Of a stretch of 64,000 nucleotides of DNA, positions 19,167-31,326 are shown piece by piece. Position numbers and translations under genes: made by a program. Source of the stretch: Anaeromyces robustus (taxonomy: Eukaryota > Neocallimastigomycota > Neocallimastigomycetes > Neocallimastigales > Neocallimastigaceae); the NCBI GenBank assembly GCA_002104895.1, contig MCFG01000378.1, positions 1-64,000 on the forward strand. The letters are read 5' to 3'. Each line of letters starts with the position of its first letter. The first letter of the stretch is position 1. The notes beneath the pieces were generated by a model. The model saw only the letters and a program-made list of their open reading frames with translations. It searched no databases and was not told the origin of the DNA.

Positions 19167-21041
19167 ATGGAATTCGATAATTTTAAACATCAATTATTAT
19201 TAAATATTAAAAATAATGATAATAGTTATCATACTATTATTAAACAAAATAACCACATTATTTCAGAATATTTAAATCGTCCAGAAAGATTAGAATATGT
19301 AAAAAGTTTTATTAATGGATTAATCAATATAATTATAGATACTAATGATTCTAATGATTTTCATTCTATTGAATACCTTTTGAATCTTCCTATAATGAAT
19401 TTAGTATTAGAACAATTCAAACAAAGTAATATTATATTTAGAGCATGTGATGAAAGTTCTAATTATAAAAATATTATAAATTGGGCTTTAACAATGAATA
19501 TTAATCTTTATTCAAAAGATGAATTAGGTCATACTGCTCTTATGGGTGCAGTTACACACTACAATTTAGGATTTTTAGTAGATCTTATTTTAGAAAAATG
19601 TACTAAAGAATATGCTAATAGTAAAGATATTAATGGTAATACTGCACTTTTTTATGCAATTCCACATATTCAATTATTTAAAAAATTACTTGATTTTGGT
19701 TTAGATTACAATCATGTAAATATGGATGGAGATAATGTTTTAATGTATGCTTGTAAAAAAGATAAATTACAAATGTTTGATATTTTAATTAAAAAACCTG
19801 ATTTTAATATATATCAAAATAATAATGTTGGAAAAAATTTAGCTATGTTATTAATTGAAAAAAAACGTGGATCAGAATTTAAAATGTTAACTTCTTTATA
19901 TAATATTGATATTAATTATAAAAATCGATATAATGAAACTTTACTTTCTACCTTTATTAAAACATATTATTCTTTTATCGATAATAAAATCATAATTACT
20001 GAAAATTTTAAATATAAACAATATTATACTCTTGATAACCTTTTAGCAATTCTTAAAATTCTCATTCAAAAAGATTGTGATTTTAATATAGTATTAGATG
20101 ATGATGGTAATACACCGATAATATTTTTTATGTTAATAAAAGATTATTTTATTATTGATTATCTTTTAAAAAATAATAAAAATATAGATCTTTCTATGAA
20201 AAATAAATATGGTGTAAATGCCAGTTATTTAATGTTATTTATTCAAGATAATAAAAAAAATAATATTAATAAAAAACACTTTTATCGTATTTTTATGACC
20301 TATCCCACATTTGATTATTCTTATCTTGATAGTTATGGAAATTCCTTTTTAATTCATAGTATTATAAGAGAAGATTCCCTTTCAATGAAATTTTTAATGA
20401 ATAACAAATTTAAAATGATTTCAAAATGTAATAATAAAAAAGAAAATTGTCTTATTATTGCTACAAAACTTGGTAAATTTTTTTTACTTACACATATGAT
20501 AGTTCGTTGTTCTGATTTAATAGATGTGAATCATACGGATGAACTTGGTAATACTGCTTTATATTATGCTATTAAATTAAAAGATAAAAAAGCAATACAA
20601 TTATTATTAGAAAATAAAGCAAATCCAGATATACCAAATATAGATGGTATAACAGCTTTAGATGCTGCAAAAGAAATGAATGATCCTGACTTTTTAGAAT
20701 TTATTCAAAATTATTTATCAACCTCGGATAAAAATATGAAAAATACTGGGGAAAATGAATTAAATTCAATTGAAAAGGATAATAAAGTTATTAATACAAT
20801 AGAACAACAAAATAAAACAAAAAAATCTATTTTAAAAAATTTTAAAAATATTATAAAGAAGAAAGAAAATATTGATGAAAAATTAGATAATTATATAAAA
20901 AATTATCGTATTACCTCCTATCAAAAGGAATATGAATATTTATTAAAATATGAATATGTATCCAATTATCGTCCCTCATCTTTTTATGATAATATTCAAA
21001 AATGGACTTATGAAATGTTATTCGAAGTAGTTAGTGAATAA
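19167..21041 (+). CDS. ankyrin-repeat protein, 624 aa
   Basis: A single uninterrupted frame without signal peptide or membrane segment. Residues 1-115 are helical and carry no clear repeat. From about 117 (DELGHTALMGAVTHYN) to about 515 run many diverged ankyrin repeats, such as DINGNTALFYAI and DGDNVLMYACKK. The last well-formed pair is at 455-515 (DELGNTALYYAIKLKD, IDGITALDAAKE). Residues 520-624 are Lys/Asn-rich, then a Tyr-rich tail. A cytosolic protein-binding scaffold is likely; the partner is unknown. Anaerobic fungi carry many such genes, and two broken relatives lie in this window (10047, 35820). The start is favoured by an AAAATAAATAAAATGG context. Confidence 0.85.
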   Translation: MEFDNFKHQLLLNIKNNDNSYHTIIKQNNHIISEYLNRPERLEYVKSFINGLINIIIDTNDSNDFHSIEYLLNLPIMNLVLEQFKQSNIIFRACDESSNYKNIINWALTMNINLYSKDELGHTALMGAVTHYNLGFLVDLILEKCTKEYANSKDINGNTALFYAIPHIQLFKKLLDFGLDYNHVNMDGDNVLMYACKKDKLQMFDILIKKPDFNIYQNNNVGKNLAMLLIEKKRGSEFKMLTSLYNIDINYKNRYNETLLSTFIKTYYSFIDNKIIITENFKYKQYYTLDNLLAILKILIQKDCDFNIVLDDDGNTPIIFFMLIKDYFIIDYLLKNNKNIDLSMKNKYGVNASYLMLFIQDNKKNNINKKHFYRIFMTYPTFDYSYLDSYGNSFLIHSIIREDSLSMKFLMNNKFKMISKCNNKKENCLIIATKLGKFFLLTHMIVRCSDLIDVNHTDELGNTALYYAIKLKDKKAIQLLLENKANPDIPNIDGITALDAAKEMNDPDFLEFIQNYLSTSDKNMKNTGENELNSIEKDNKVINTIEQQNKTKKSILKNFKNIIKKKENIDEKLDNYIKNYRITSYQKEYEYLLKYEYVSNYRPSSFYDNIQKWTYEMLFEVVSE

Positions 21042-21661
21042 TTTAAAACAATTTTATTTATTAATTATAGAATTAATCATAATTAATCATAAAAAAAATT
21101 TAAAAAAAAAAAAAAATATTGTTATAAAATATTCTATACTGAAGTTTTTATAAATTTTGTAAAATATAATATATATTATATATAAATAACAAAATATATA
21201 TTTATAAATTAATGTTAATAAATAAATAAATAAATATATAAATATATAAATAAATAAATAAATATATTTTTAATAATTATTCATTCATTTATTTATTTAA
21301 TAAAAACATAAATTATTAAAAATTTTTTAAAAAAGAAAAACAAGAAAAAAAGGAAAAAAAAAAATATTAAAATGTTATACTTTTTCTTCTACATAAATAT
21401 TATGTATAATTATGCATAATTAATATCATTATATCTAATGATAATAATAATAATAATGTAATTATGGAAATGTTTTAATTTAATATTTTAAGTTTTTTTT
21501 TTTTTTAAATAAAAAAATTATAAATTTATATTATTTAATTAAATTTTAGTTATGAATAAATTTTAAAATATTTTTTTAAAATTTAGATAGTGTTATTACA
21601 ATCATTTTTTGAAAAAAAAAATTTACATTTAAGATTTATATTATTTGTTTTTATGATCTAA

Positions 21662-21752
21662 TAAAAATACAAAAGAATATCTTTATTATTTTTATCTCGT
21701 TATTAGTCAGTCACAAATAATATAAATTTTAAAGATATTCTTTTGTATTTTA
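21662..21752. repeat. inverted repeat, 22-bp arms
   Basis: AAAATACAAAAGAATATCTTTA on the left is matched by its reverse complement on the right, with a loop of about 45 bases containing CTCGTTATTAGTCAGTCAC. Arms appear perfect. Confidence 0.75.
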
Positions 21753-21866
21753 ATAATTATAAATTACTCCTTTTTCATTTAATTATCATAATATATATAA
21801 AATAAAAAATAAAAAATAAAAAAAAAATAGAACATAAAATACAAAAAATATTTATGAAGAAAAAAA

Positions 21867-21893
21867 GAGTAATAATATAATATATTATTACTC
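21867..21893. repeat. 27-bp palindrome
   Basis: GAGTAATAATAT and its reverse complement ATATTATTACTC face each other across three bases, directly beside the LINE tail. Confidence 0.75.
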
Positions 21894-21945
21894 ATTTTTT
21901 ACAAATAACATTTATAAAGATGTAAATGACTATTTATTTGAAGAA

Positions 21946-22915
21946 TTTTTTTTTTTAAGTATATAATTTGTACATCATCTTTATTGAGTTTAAATATTAA
22001 TATACATAAATCAAAAAAAAAAAATTATAGATAATAATGAATAATATTGGAGGGTGTAAAGTAATATAGTAATACATTAAAAAAAAAAACAATAAATCCA
22101 TACTTGATCTTAATTCTACAAATAGAATTATTAAAGTAAAATTAATCTATGCTATTCCACTTGGGTCGGTAATAGGATCGGCATTTGCCCTACTAGGTTG
22201 TTCCTGCTGTATTATCAGCATTGACATTCCTTGGAGAGGTTGGTTTTGAATTTATTGAACAATATATGTTGTCTTTTACAGACAACAGGTATAATATCAT
22301 TTAATAGAGCCGCAAATCGCAACAAGAATGAAAATTTTGAATATGTACCAGACTCAGTCTAACACTTAAACAAATATTCCCATTTCTTTTTGTATGGACA
22401 ATTGTTATTTATTTCATTAAAACTAGGTTCTCTTCCATCAATTAAAAAAAAAATATAAAATTCTGTACCTATTAACAATTTTTTTATTTCCTAAAAAATA
22501 TCGATATTAGATATACTATAAATTGTTTCCATTATTAGAACTATTTTTATAATCCTTAACAATATTATATTAATTTTATTATCTACAACTAGAATTATCA
22601 CTGGTCACATTATAAACTATAAAAAAGATTATCTAAAAAATAAAAAATAGGAAAAAAAAGTGTCTATCTAAATCGGAGAAATGATTAATACGAAAATTTT
22701 TAAACAGGAAACAATTAATAAACATCAATGGCCAATTCTTTGATAACAATCACTATGGAAACAGCATGAACAACAATTAGGACATGAAAATATTAACCAT
22801 CTTAGCAACTCTAGCATCAATTTTATATCCATATCTTGCCCTAAGTATCCACCTAAAACCTTTGCTATATTCAAGAAATTCTAGATGAAACTTTAAGTAG
22901 TTTCTTGAATTTTCA
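21946..22915 (-). mobile_element. 3' part of a LINE (non-LTR retrotransposon)
   Basis: On the minus strand the element ends in a poly(A) tail (plus-strand T run at about 21946-21955) preceded by a 3' UTR shared with the copies at 39533-39708 and 63673-64000. Upstream the minus strand encodes, with frame breaks, PSRANADPITDPSGIA before a stop, CPYKKKWEYLFKC-like sequence, and further up FRWILRARYGYKIDARVAK followed by CPNCCSCC. The last resembles the Cys-rich C-terminal region after RT in several LINE clades. The copy is frameshifted and dead. The left end (about 22915) is approximate. Confidence 0.65.
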
Positions 22916-23464
22916 AAATTGTTTATTTTATAAATTTTTGCCTTTAAAAAGATAATAATAAAAAAATTCTGTATTTAATCATTGAAATTATCAAAATATA
23001 TAATTATATATATATTAAAATATATATATATATATAATAAAAATATTAAAAATATTAAAAATATTAAAATAAATAAAAATAAAAATAAAAAAAAATTCAT
23101 ACATTTAAGCATAAAAAAAACTATTTAAATAATTTAAAATGTGTACTTTAATAAAATTTATTTTATTTATTTTATTTATTTTTGTTTTTTTAATTATTTA
23201 TATTTAATTTTTGTTTTATATATACATTTGTTATATATATTACAATTAAAATTAAATTTTAAAAACTAATTTTTTATAATTATTATTATTATTACTATTA
23301 TTCTAATATTTACTCATACCTACAACTTCTTTTTTTTTTTTTTTTACATATATATAAAAACAATATTTCTTTTAATTATTAGTTTGTTTTTAATAAATTA
23401 AATTTGTTTTTAAAATAAATAAACAAATAAATAGATTATATTAAAAGACATTTTGTCTTTCTAC

Positions 23465-23501
<37 letters not shown>

Positions 23502-23585
23502 TACTATTATTATTACTGTTACTATTATTATTTATTATTTGTTATTATTTATTATTTATTACTTATTATTTTTATTATTTATAAT
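22916..23585. other. AT-rich intergenic region
   Basis: Contains (ATT)n tracts near 23463-23500. It covers the 3' flank of the CotH gene. No gene seen. Confidence 0.6.
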
Positions 23586-25367
23586 TTATACAATGGTTGA
23601 AATAACTTTTTCAGTAGTTGTAGTAGTTGTATCAGTAGTTGTATCAACAGTTGGTTCAATATTAATGATAGTAGTAGTTCTGATAGCAGTTATAGTAGTA
23701 GTTCTAGTAGTAGTAGTTCTTACTGGATTCCAACCTGGGAATTGACCACCACCTGGGAATTGACCTCCTCCTGGGAATTGACCTCCTCCTGGGAATTGAC
23801 CACCACCTGGGAATTGACCACCACCTGGGAATTGACCACCACCTGGGAATTGGCCACCACCTGGGAATTGACCTCCTCCCCATGGATTACTTTGTTGTGG
23901 AGTTTCATCCCATTGTTCACCTTCTTCAAATTGAGTTCTTGGTTGTCCATTTCCCCATTCTTTTTCAAGATAATTAATACGTTTTGAACACCAACTAATA
24001 GTTTCTTCTTCAGCTTTAACATAATCACTTGTATTTTTAAATGGTTCTCTTACTTCATAAGCAGCATTATTAGTTGGCCATCTTTCAAAGTTCTTTTGAT
24101 ATTCACAATCATAATCATTAAAGTAAGTTTTCATCATAGCTATCATATCTTCAAAAGCATTTTCATCTCTAAGTCTGTTCCATTTTTCCTTAACAATATC
24201 CATAAAGAAATCAAGATTTCCAAGTAATTGTAACCACATATTAGAAGTTCTTTTCATATATAAATCATTGGCATTAATAATGAAATTTCTTCTATTTCCA
24301 AAATTGGAATCGAAATCCCATGGATTATCAAATCTAAGTTTTTTATCACCAGTTGGGGAATTATCAAAGGACATATAGAAAGATGAATAACCAACATCTG
24401 GAGCACAATTAAATTCATTAATAATATAACCATCAGCAAAACTATTAAGATCAAAATTATCAGAAATGACTTTTTGAAGAGATTCTTCAGAATCAATAAC
24501 AGTATTATTACTACTAATAGTTTTGGTGACACCATTCATAGCAGCTTCATATAAAACAGTATATAAACTTTCAACTCTACCTTGAATGAATGGTAATTGA
24601 GTATTTGGATCAGTTATACTGGAAAGCATAGTGTAAGTTTTAGTTACACCAAAATTAGCTAATGAACTTTCAATTTTATAAGTAATATCTTTTGGTTTGT
24701 AGGAAACAGTGAAAGTTGGATCACCATCAGGTTTATTCATTTCATCTTTAGCATAATAATCTAATTCAAAACAGTAACCAATATCAGAATCATTATAACC
24801 TTCAGGGATTTCAGGTAAATTAATTCTACCATTTTTAACTTCCTTTTGTTCAGCTAAATAATAATATCCCCAATATTCATCATTAAGATAAACAATAACA
24901 GGAGTAAAATCACTAATCCATACATTATCATCACCTTTAGAAATAACTTTTGAAGAATATAAACCTAAAGCAGTTCTAATTAAAGCAGTATCTTTAGCAT
25001 CTGCCATTAAAACCCATTTTTTAAATTTTTGACCATTATTTAAACCTAAAAGGTTCATTTCTTCACTGAATTTAATAGCAAAACTTTTTTTTGCCCAACC
25101 TGCAGTTTGATTACCTCTAACTTTCATTGATCCAGCAACATTTGTAATATTAAATCTTTCATCACAATTAGTAATAGTATAGGTACCTGCAACTTCAGGT
25201 CTATCATTACTATTACTTTTAGCAGTGGTGGCAAAACTAATTTCTTCAGGAATATTGGATGTAAATCTTATTTCTGGAAGAGGATTAGTGCTACTAAGAC
25301 ATTCATTACTTTGTGTCATAGCAGCACAAACAAATACTAATAATAAAATGAAAGTATAGCACTTCAT
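23586..25367 (-). CDS. cotH-like: secreted CotH-kinase-fold protein with GGQFPG repeats
   Basis: 593 codons. Signal peptide at about 1-18. The CotH domain (PF08757 type) spans about 30-470: VRGNQTAGWAKKSFAIKF at 83-100 is the R-G-N-x(n)-K-K-S basic block, WVLMADAKDTALIR at 118-131 the L-x-A-x-x-x-D-x-T-x-x-R block, and DNPWDFDSNFGN at 347-358 the metal-binding D-x-D-like motif. CotH proteins of bacterial spores are atypical secretory-pathway kinases; in Mucorales CotH-like proteins are surface ligands, and in gut fungi they are abundant and often cellulosome-linked. A Gly/Gln/Phe/Pro tract of eight GGQFPG units (about 498-545) follows, then a Thr-rich tail to the stop. No dockerin or obvious GPI signal is seen. 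Confidence 0.85.
   Translation of the reverse strand: MKCYTFILLLVFVCAAMTQSNECLSSTNPLPEIRFTSNIPEEISFATTAKSNSNDRPEVAGTYTITNCDERFNITNVAGSMKVRGNQTAGWAKKSFAIKFSEEMNLLGLNNGQKFKKWVLMADAKDTALIRTALGLYSSKVISKGDDNVWISDFTPVIVYLNDEYWGYYYLAEQKEVKNGRINLPEIPEGYNDSDIGYCFELDYYAKDEMNKPDGDPTFTVSYKPKDITYKIESSLANFGVTKTYTMLSSITDPNTQLPFIQGRVESLYTVLYEAAMNGVTKTISSNNTVIDSEESLQKVISDNFDLNSFADGYIINEFNCAPDVGYSSFYMSFDNSPTGDKKLRFDNPWDFDSNFGNRRNFIINANDLYMKRTSNMWLQLLGNLDFFMDIVKEKWNRLRDENAFEDMIAMMKTYFNDYDCEYQKNFERWPTNNAAYEVREPFKNTSDYVKAEEETISWCSKRINYLEKEWGNGQPRTQFEEGEQWDETPQQSNPWGGGQFPGGGQFPGGGQFPGGGQFPGGGQFPGGGQFPGGGQFPGGGQFPGWNPVRTTTTRTTTITAIRTTTIINIEPTVDTTTDTTTTTTEKVISTIV
23731..23878. repeat. 18-bp coding minisatellite in the CotH gene
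   Basis: Eight tandem 18-bp units (ACCTGGGAATTGACCNCC on the plus strand) encode GGQFPG. Units differ at synonymous positions (CCACCA or CCTCCT), and adjacent units share variants, as expected from unequal exchange or slippage. Confidence 0.9.
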
Positions 25368-27360
25368 TTTTAATAATTATTATTTATGTTTTTAATATTT
25401 TTTTTCCTTTTTTTGTTTTTTGTTTTTTTGTTTTTGTTTTTTGTTTTTATTGTTTATTTATTTATTTTTTTTATTATTTTCTTTTTTTCTCTTTACTTTC
25501 TAATATTTTTTTTTCTATTTATTTTTTTTTCTATTTATTTTTTTTTTCTATTTATTTATTTATTTATTTACTTACTTTTAAAAGAGGAAAAAAAAATTAA
25601 TTCTTTTTTAATTTTTAGGAGAATAATTTGAACTTTTATAGTAAAAAAATTTTTGAAAAAAAAATTAATAAAGTATTAATATTAATATTAATATTTTTAT
25701 TAATATTTTTATTAATATTTTTATTAATATTTATTATTTATTATTTATTATTTATTAATTTTTTTATATTCTTTTTTTTTTTTTTTATATTATACTAATT
25801 GAACTAATTGAAACAAAACATGAGTCTTATTATTTTACCTCTTATTTTAAGAGGTTAAAAAAAAAAATGATATTTAATTGTATAAATTAAATTGTGTAAC
25901 TTTGAAAAAAAAAAATGTTTTTTTATTTTTTAATTTTAATTTAAATCATCAAATAATTAATATCTTAAATATTTTTAATATATTTATTTAATATATAAAT
26001 ATTACACTTATTATAAATGATAAAAATTATTAATTTATATTATTTTACTATTTATCTAATATATTATAAAATACATTCATTATATATTATTTAAATATTT
26101 AAATTTTTTATTGTTATATTTATAATAAATAAATAAATAAATAAATAAATAATATTAATTTAAATATATATAAATATATACAATTAATTAAATATGGTTT
26201 AATCTAAATAAACTTTTAAGATAAAAAAATTTATATTAAATTAAAAATAAAATAAAAATGTTAAAAAAAAAAAAACTAAAACTAAAACAAAAAACTGAAA
26301 GTAGTCTTTTTCTTGAGTAATAAATAATATATTTTAAATCTTGATGATGAGAATGAATAATGTTTAATGATAATGATGATATATATATATAGATTTTAAA
26401 TATTAATATGTAATTAAAATTCTAATAAATAGTTTATAATTTATTAAAGCTTTAAAATCTGTAATATAAATTTTATACAAATCAAAAAAAGAAAAAAAAA
26501 ACTATCGATTTTATGGTTAATATTTTATTTAACAAGAAAAAAAAGTTACATATATATATGTATATAAATATTTATTAAGATTATTCAATGAGTATTATGA
26601 ATATGAATATGAATAATTATTATGTATTTTTAACTTTTAACATCTAAATGTAAAATCTTTATTTAAATAAAAGATATTCATCCTTTTCCGTTCACAAATA
26701 GAAAAAAAATAATAACATTTTAATTAATATAAAGAAAAATATATATGATGCAAAATAAATATATACATATACATATATATATTTATCTTGTATCATTAAG
26801 TATTAATTCATTCCATTATATAATAATCTATATAATAATATCTATATAAAATTATATATAAATCTTACATTGATTGAATAATAATTTAAAAAAAAATTCA
26901 ACATTCTTAACAATTAATATCTTGTAACATCAAAGAAAAGTATTAATTATTATAATCTTTTTCTTTTTCTTTTTTCTTTTTATATCATTTCATTTTATTA
27001 ATGTAAAATAGTACAATAATTACAATAATAAAAAAGTTAAAGCAAATAAAAAATTTATATTTAAATTGTTTCTTTTTCTTTTTTCTTTTTTATTCAAGAT
27101 TAAAAAACTTTTTTTTTTTTTATATTTTTTTGTTTTATATAATGATTACCATAAAAGGAATTTTCAAATCATCATATTTTTCATTTAATCTTATTTGTTC
27201 AATTCTTAAAATTTTAATTTACTACTAAATAATTAATAAAAATTTTAATTTAAATATTATTAAGAATTAAATAAATAATTAAATAAATTTAATAAATTAA
27301 TAATTAAATAAATTAATAAATAATTATATAAATAAATAAATAATTATATAAATAAATATA
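25368..27360. other. 2-kb AT-rich intergenic region
   Basis: T-rich tract upstream of the CotH start (25386-25600), TAATATT repeats near 25680-25740, and TAAA runs near 26130. No gene found. Confidence 0.6.
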
Positions 27361-27608
27361 TATTGGAAATCAATTTATATTATGTTAACTTAATTAGATT
27401 ATTATTTATTATTAAGTACTACATCTTACAACAATGAAGAAAAATTTAGTCGTATTTATAGTAAATGTGGCTTATAATTAATTCATGTAAAAATTAATAC
27501 AATGAATTCAAATAATGAATTTCAAATACAATGAGAATAATTTTAACAACGAAATAATTTATTTTTAATCTATTTAATTTATGTTCATATATTTCACATA
27601 TTCTAACA
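27361..27608 (-). repeat. 3' LTR of the decayed copia element
   Basis: Minus strand TGTTAGAATATG to CCAATA. The end is TA rather than the usual CA, as required by the position of the 5-bp target duplication and of the primer site. Confidence 0.88.
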
Positions 27609-27623
27609 TTCCCCCTTAAACTT
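27609..27623 (-). promoter_or_regulatory. polypurine tract
   Basis: AAGTTTAAGGGGGAA on the minus strand immediately before the 3' LTR, the expected plus-strand primer. Confidence 0.8.
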
Positions 27624-28746
27624 ATTTATTCTGAAAGAATAATTTGGTTTACTGGTGAATATGCATATATTAAATTATTGTTAAATTATTAATTATAACC
27701 AATATAGTTTATCTTTATTAATTGATTATAAGTATTTGTGTATATTATTTTCATATTTTATCTCTGGATTATATTGTTATTTTTCTTCGATTTAATTTAA
27801 CTTCTTGTTTAAACTTTTATATTTGATTTGTCTGAATAATTATTATGAATTGGATATTCTTTAGGATTTAAAATGTCCTTTAATTTATATGGTTATTGTT
27901 GATGAATATTTATCTTTAACATTCAAAAATGTTTTCTAATTATCAATTAATGTTTTGCCAAATTTGAGATTCAATAGTTATTTAGTTAATTTTAGTATTA
28001 TCGTTTTATCATATTCTTTAAGTATGTTCTTCTTTTATTCAATTATACCATTTGGTCTTTTTAATATTTTGATGAATTATTTTATCACGCATCGATTTAT
28101 TTACATGTTTCAAATGAAATCAATCTTTGTTAAAGTTTATTAATTGCTAACTTTAACTTCTTCACTCGAATGATTTTGAGAAGTATCGGAGTTTAACATT
28201 TTGGTAATGTTATTTTCATCAACAGTTACTTCATTGATTTTTGGTGTAGTATGATTATTTTGTATATTGCTGAATGGAGTATATCAACAACTTTTTCTGC
28301 ACCAACGTCTTCTTTATCTTTTTGGGATGAGTTTACATTAGCATCTTAATTTATGATTTGTTCATCAAAAATGTATAAATTAATTAAATGTAATGATTCT
28401 TGTATTATCATATTGAGTATTTTGTCAAATTACAAACATTTCAAATGTTTGATCATAAGTAGTATCAAAATACTTATCCTTTTCCCCCTAAAATCCAAAC
28501 GTTTTATGTTAATTAAATTTTGGATTTTCTTGTTATAGTATATTAATGTAGTTTCATGTACAAGTATATTATTTATTATAAATAATAATAAATTATTATT
28601 TAATGCTCTTCACTCGAAAGCATCTTACAATCACACTTACTAGTATAATGAATTATATTATAACTCTTATATGTTATGTTGTTAATATAGTTGTAGTTAC
28701 ATGAGTATGTTGTTGAGTGTAATGCTTTTTCCAGTTTAGCAATAAC

Positions 28747-28787
<41 letters not shown>

Positions 28788-29194
28788 TTAGAAATAATTG
28801 GTGATTGTGAATGTTATGAAAACTACATATCATCTTATAGTATTATCAATAATATTTTTTTGCTAAGGTAAGCAATATTTATATTGAATAGTTTCAAGTA
28901 GTGTTAGATGAGTTTAAGACATCAACATATTACATAACATATTGGCTATATATTATGCTTTCTTATAATGAAGCATATTGCAATCTTTATTGTTTTTTGA
29001 TAAACGTGTATAGTTATTGTATGAATATATGCTTTGAACCTTTGAACTACATAGCAATAACCTTTAAGTTGTATACTTTGTTGGAAAGAGGTAACCAAAA
29101 TGTCACTCTTTGTGGATAAGAGGAAACCGTTATATTATCTCTCTTGTAAGTATAGTATTAACCTTAAGATTTTGTATAGTGTAATAGTTGTATC

Positions 29195-29226
<32 letters not shown>

Positions 29227-29848
29227 GTAATGAAACTATTTTGCTTATTTTATTTGTATAACTCATCGGGGAATACATAAATGTATGATTTGTATTAAAA
29301 TAAATCATAAGATTTTTATTCAAATTCACAACTTATCTTAAATGTTGAAAATATAAATGTATGTTTAAGATGAATTATATCATCATAATAACAAATGGAG
29401 TTGCTTCTCCATTGTTGATGGGATCTCCTTTTTATTTATTTGAGGGTTTTACGCCATGTTAGATATTCAAACTAATGTAATTGTTTGATAGGATATGCTC
29501 ATTTTACTATAATCATTTTATTTGAATAAATGTATTGTAAAGTACCTGTATTTGTATTGGATACTTATTGACTTCCTCGTTCGAATATCCGCTTTGTAGC
29601 TAAGCAGTAACTATCAAGTATATTCAAATAAATTTGATAAGTGTAATGTAATGTTATATATGCTTTAATTTTAGCAATGACTATAGCATATTTTGTTGTA
29701 ATATATTATATAATTATAAATCTGGGGTTTATTAAATTAATGTTAAATATATTAGCTTATTTAATAAATAATATATGAAATGGTTATAATATTGTGAAAA
29801 TTGTATTGAATATATAAAATATTCTTATTTTAAAATAATATGATGTAT

Positions 29849-29938
29849 GATCAATTATAGGATTGACCGCAGGATCAACTATATTAATGATCAATTGATA
29901 GGATCGACTGTAGGATCAACTATATTAATGATCAATTA
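29849..29938. repeat. tandem duplication of about 41 bp
   Basis: Two units of GATCAATT(G)ATAGGATYGAC followed by YGYAGGATCAACTATATTAAT inside the decayed copia element, plus the start of a third. Confidence 0.8.
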
Positions 29939-31312
29939 TTCTGTTTTATTATTTTTATTTAGGTTGAGTTATATATTCGTTTCAAATATTATTGCTTTAA
30001 AATATGTTGATTGAAACGTGCCTTTCAAATGTAAATGTATTATATATTTTTAATATGATTTGATATGCTTTATTCATTTCCCCCTTGAAATCCATATATT
30101 AAATTTTGGATTTTATTTAGTTATAATTTAATAATTGCATGCTTAATTTTTATAACTGTTATAAAAATGAATAAAGTCTTTTTGTGTAATTTAAATTTGT
30201 AGCACTAAATAAGCATTATCCTTTAAAATTTGTATTTATTGTATAATTTGATTAAATATTTAATAAAGGATAATTTAATTATTTTATATTTTTATTTTAG
30301 CATCTTGCAATATGATTATTAGGTTTTATTGACCTACTGCCAGTTTTATTTTGTTAGGTTAGAAATTATCTAAGAGATATTCATTATTTTTATTAGATTA
30401 GCAAGAATAATATGCTTTTGTTGGATAAGAGTTATCCTTAAATTTATTCACTCCTTTTTGTTTTTAATACTTTTATATTTATGCTACGGGGTAAGATTTC
30501 AATATATCTAATATTGAATAATCTATAATATAATTAGTTTCAGGTCAATTATTTTTTAATTTTAAAATATAATTTATTAATTTGTCGACAATTTTATGAT
30601 ACTGAAACTATAATCTTATTATTTATATAAGATTAATATCAAATCAGAAGGCAATTTTATCGATTTATACATATAATTGATTGAATTAAAATCGATAATT
30701 GTTATATCAAATAGTATTTTCAGCTGTTATTAATTTTTATTTAGATGAAATATTTTTATCAATTTCCTAAACCTATATTTCCTTAATTTTGTCCTTTTGA
30801 CATTAGATTAGGACTTAATATTAGTATATTAATAAGTTCTGTTATTTTTCTTGAGGTTATTAATAAATTTATATTAACAGCTAATATAATAGTAATAACT
30901 CAATATTCCAGAATATATATTTTCATCATATTTTAGTTTTATAGTTAACATTTAATTTATAAGGCTTTTAGCAGTTATTTTTTTTTTTTTTTTAGTAAAT
31001 AGTTATAAATTACCGTAAGTTGATAATTATCTATAATTGTATATTAATAGCTTCAATGGCAATTGAGACAGTAACATATATATTAATTATATACTTCTTA
31101 GTAGTTGATTCTTGAGTTTATAGTTAGATGTATTTACTATCTTTATCATCTATTTATTTGGCCCAGAGAAAAAGGCATTTCACTTATTCTTCCTTAGTAG
31201 TTTTGGGTAGTCACCATTTCAAAAGAAAAGGTAGTCTTTTTATAATAATCCTATATTTTCAATCTAAATTCTTGATAAAGCCTGAACATTTTTGAATGTT
31301 TAGTAAGAGCCT

Positions 31313-31326
31313 TGAGACTCTTAATC
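31313..31326 (-). promoter_or_regulatory. primer-binding site (tRNA-Lys CUU anticodon arm)
   Basis: GATTAAGAGTCTCA on the minus strand, directly adjoining the LTR without a gap and identical to the site at 9616-9629. Confidence 0.75.

Larger units (their letters stand above)
21042..21945. other. AT-rich intergenic region with hairpins
   Basis: No gene seen. It holds two strong inverted repeats listed below. Confidence 0.6.

Noticed and set aside
27955-29329. Several 60-72 codon frames inside the decayed copia element
   Set aside because: On inspection they lack conserved motifs and lie in the wrong strand or frame relative to the element.
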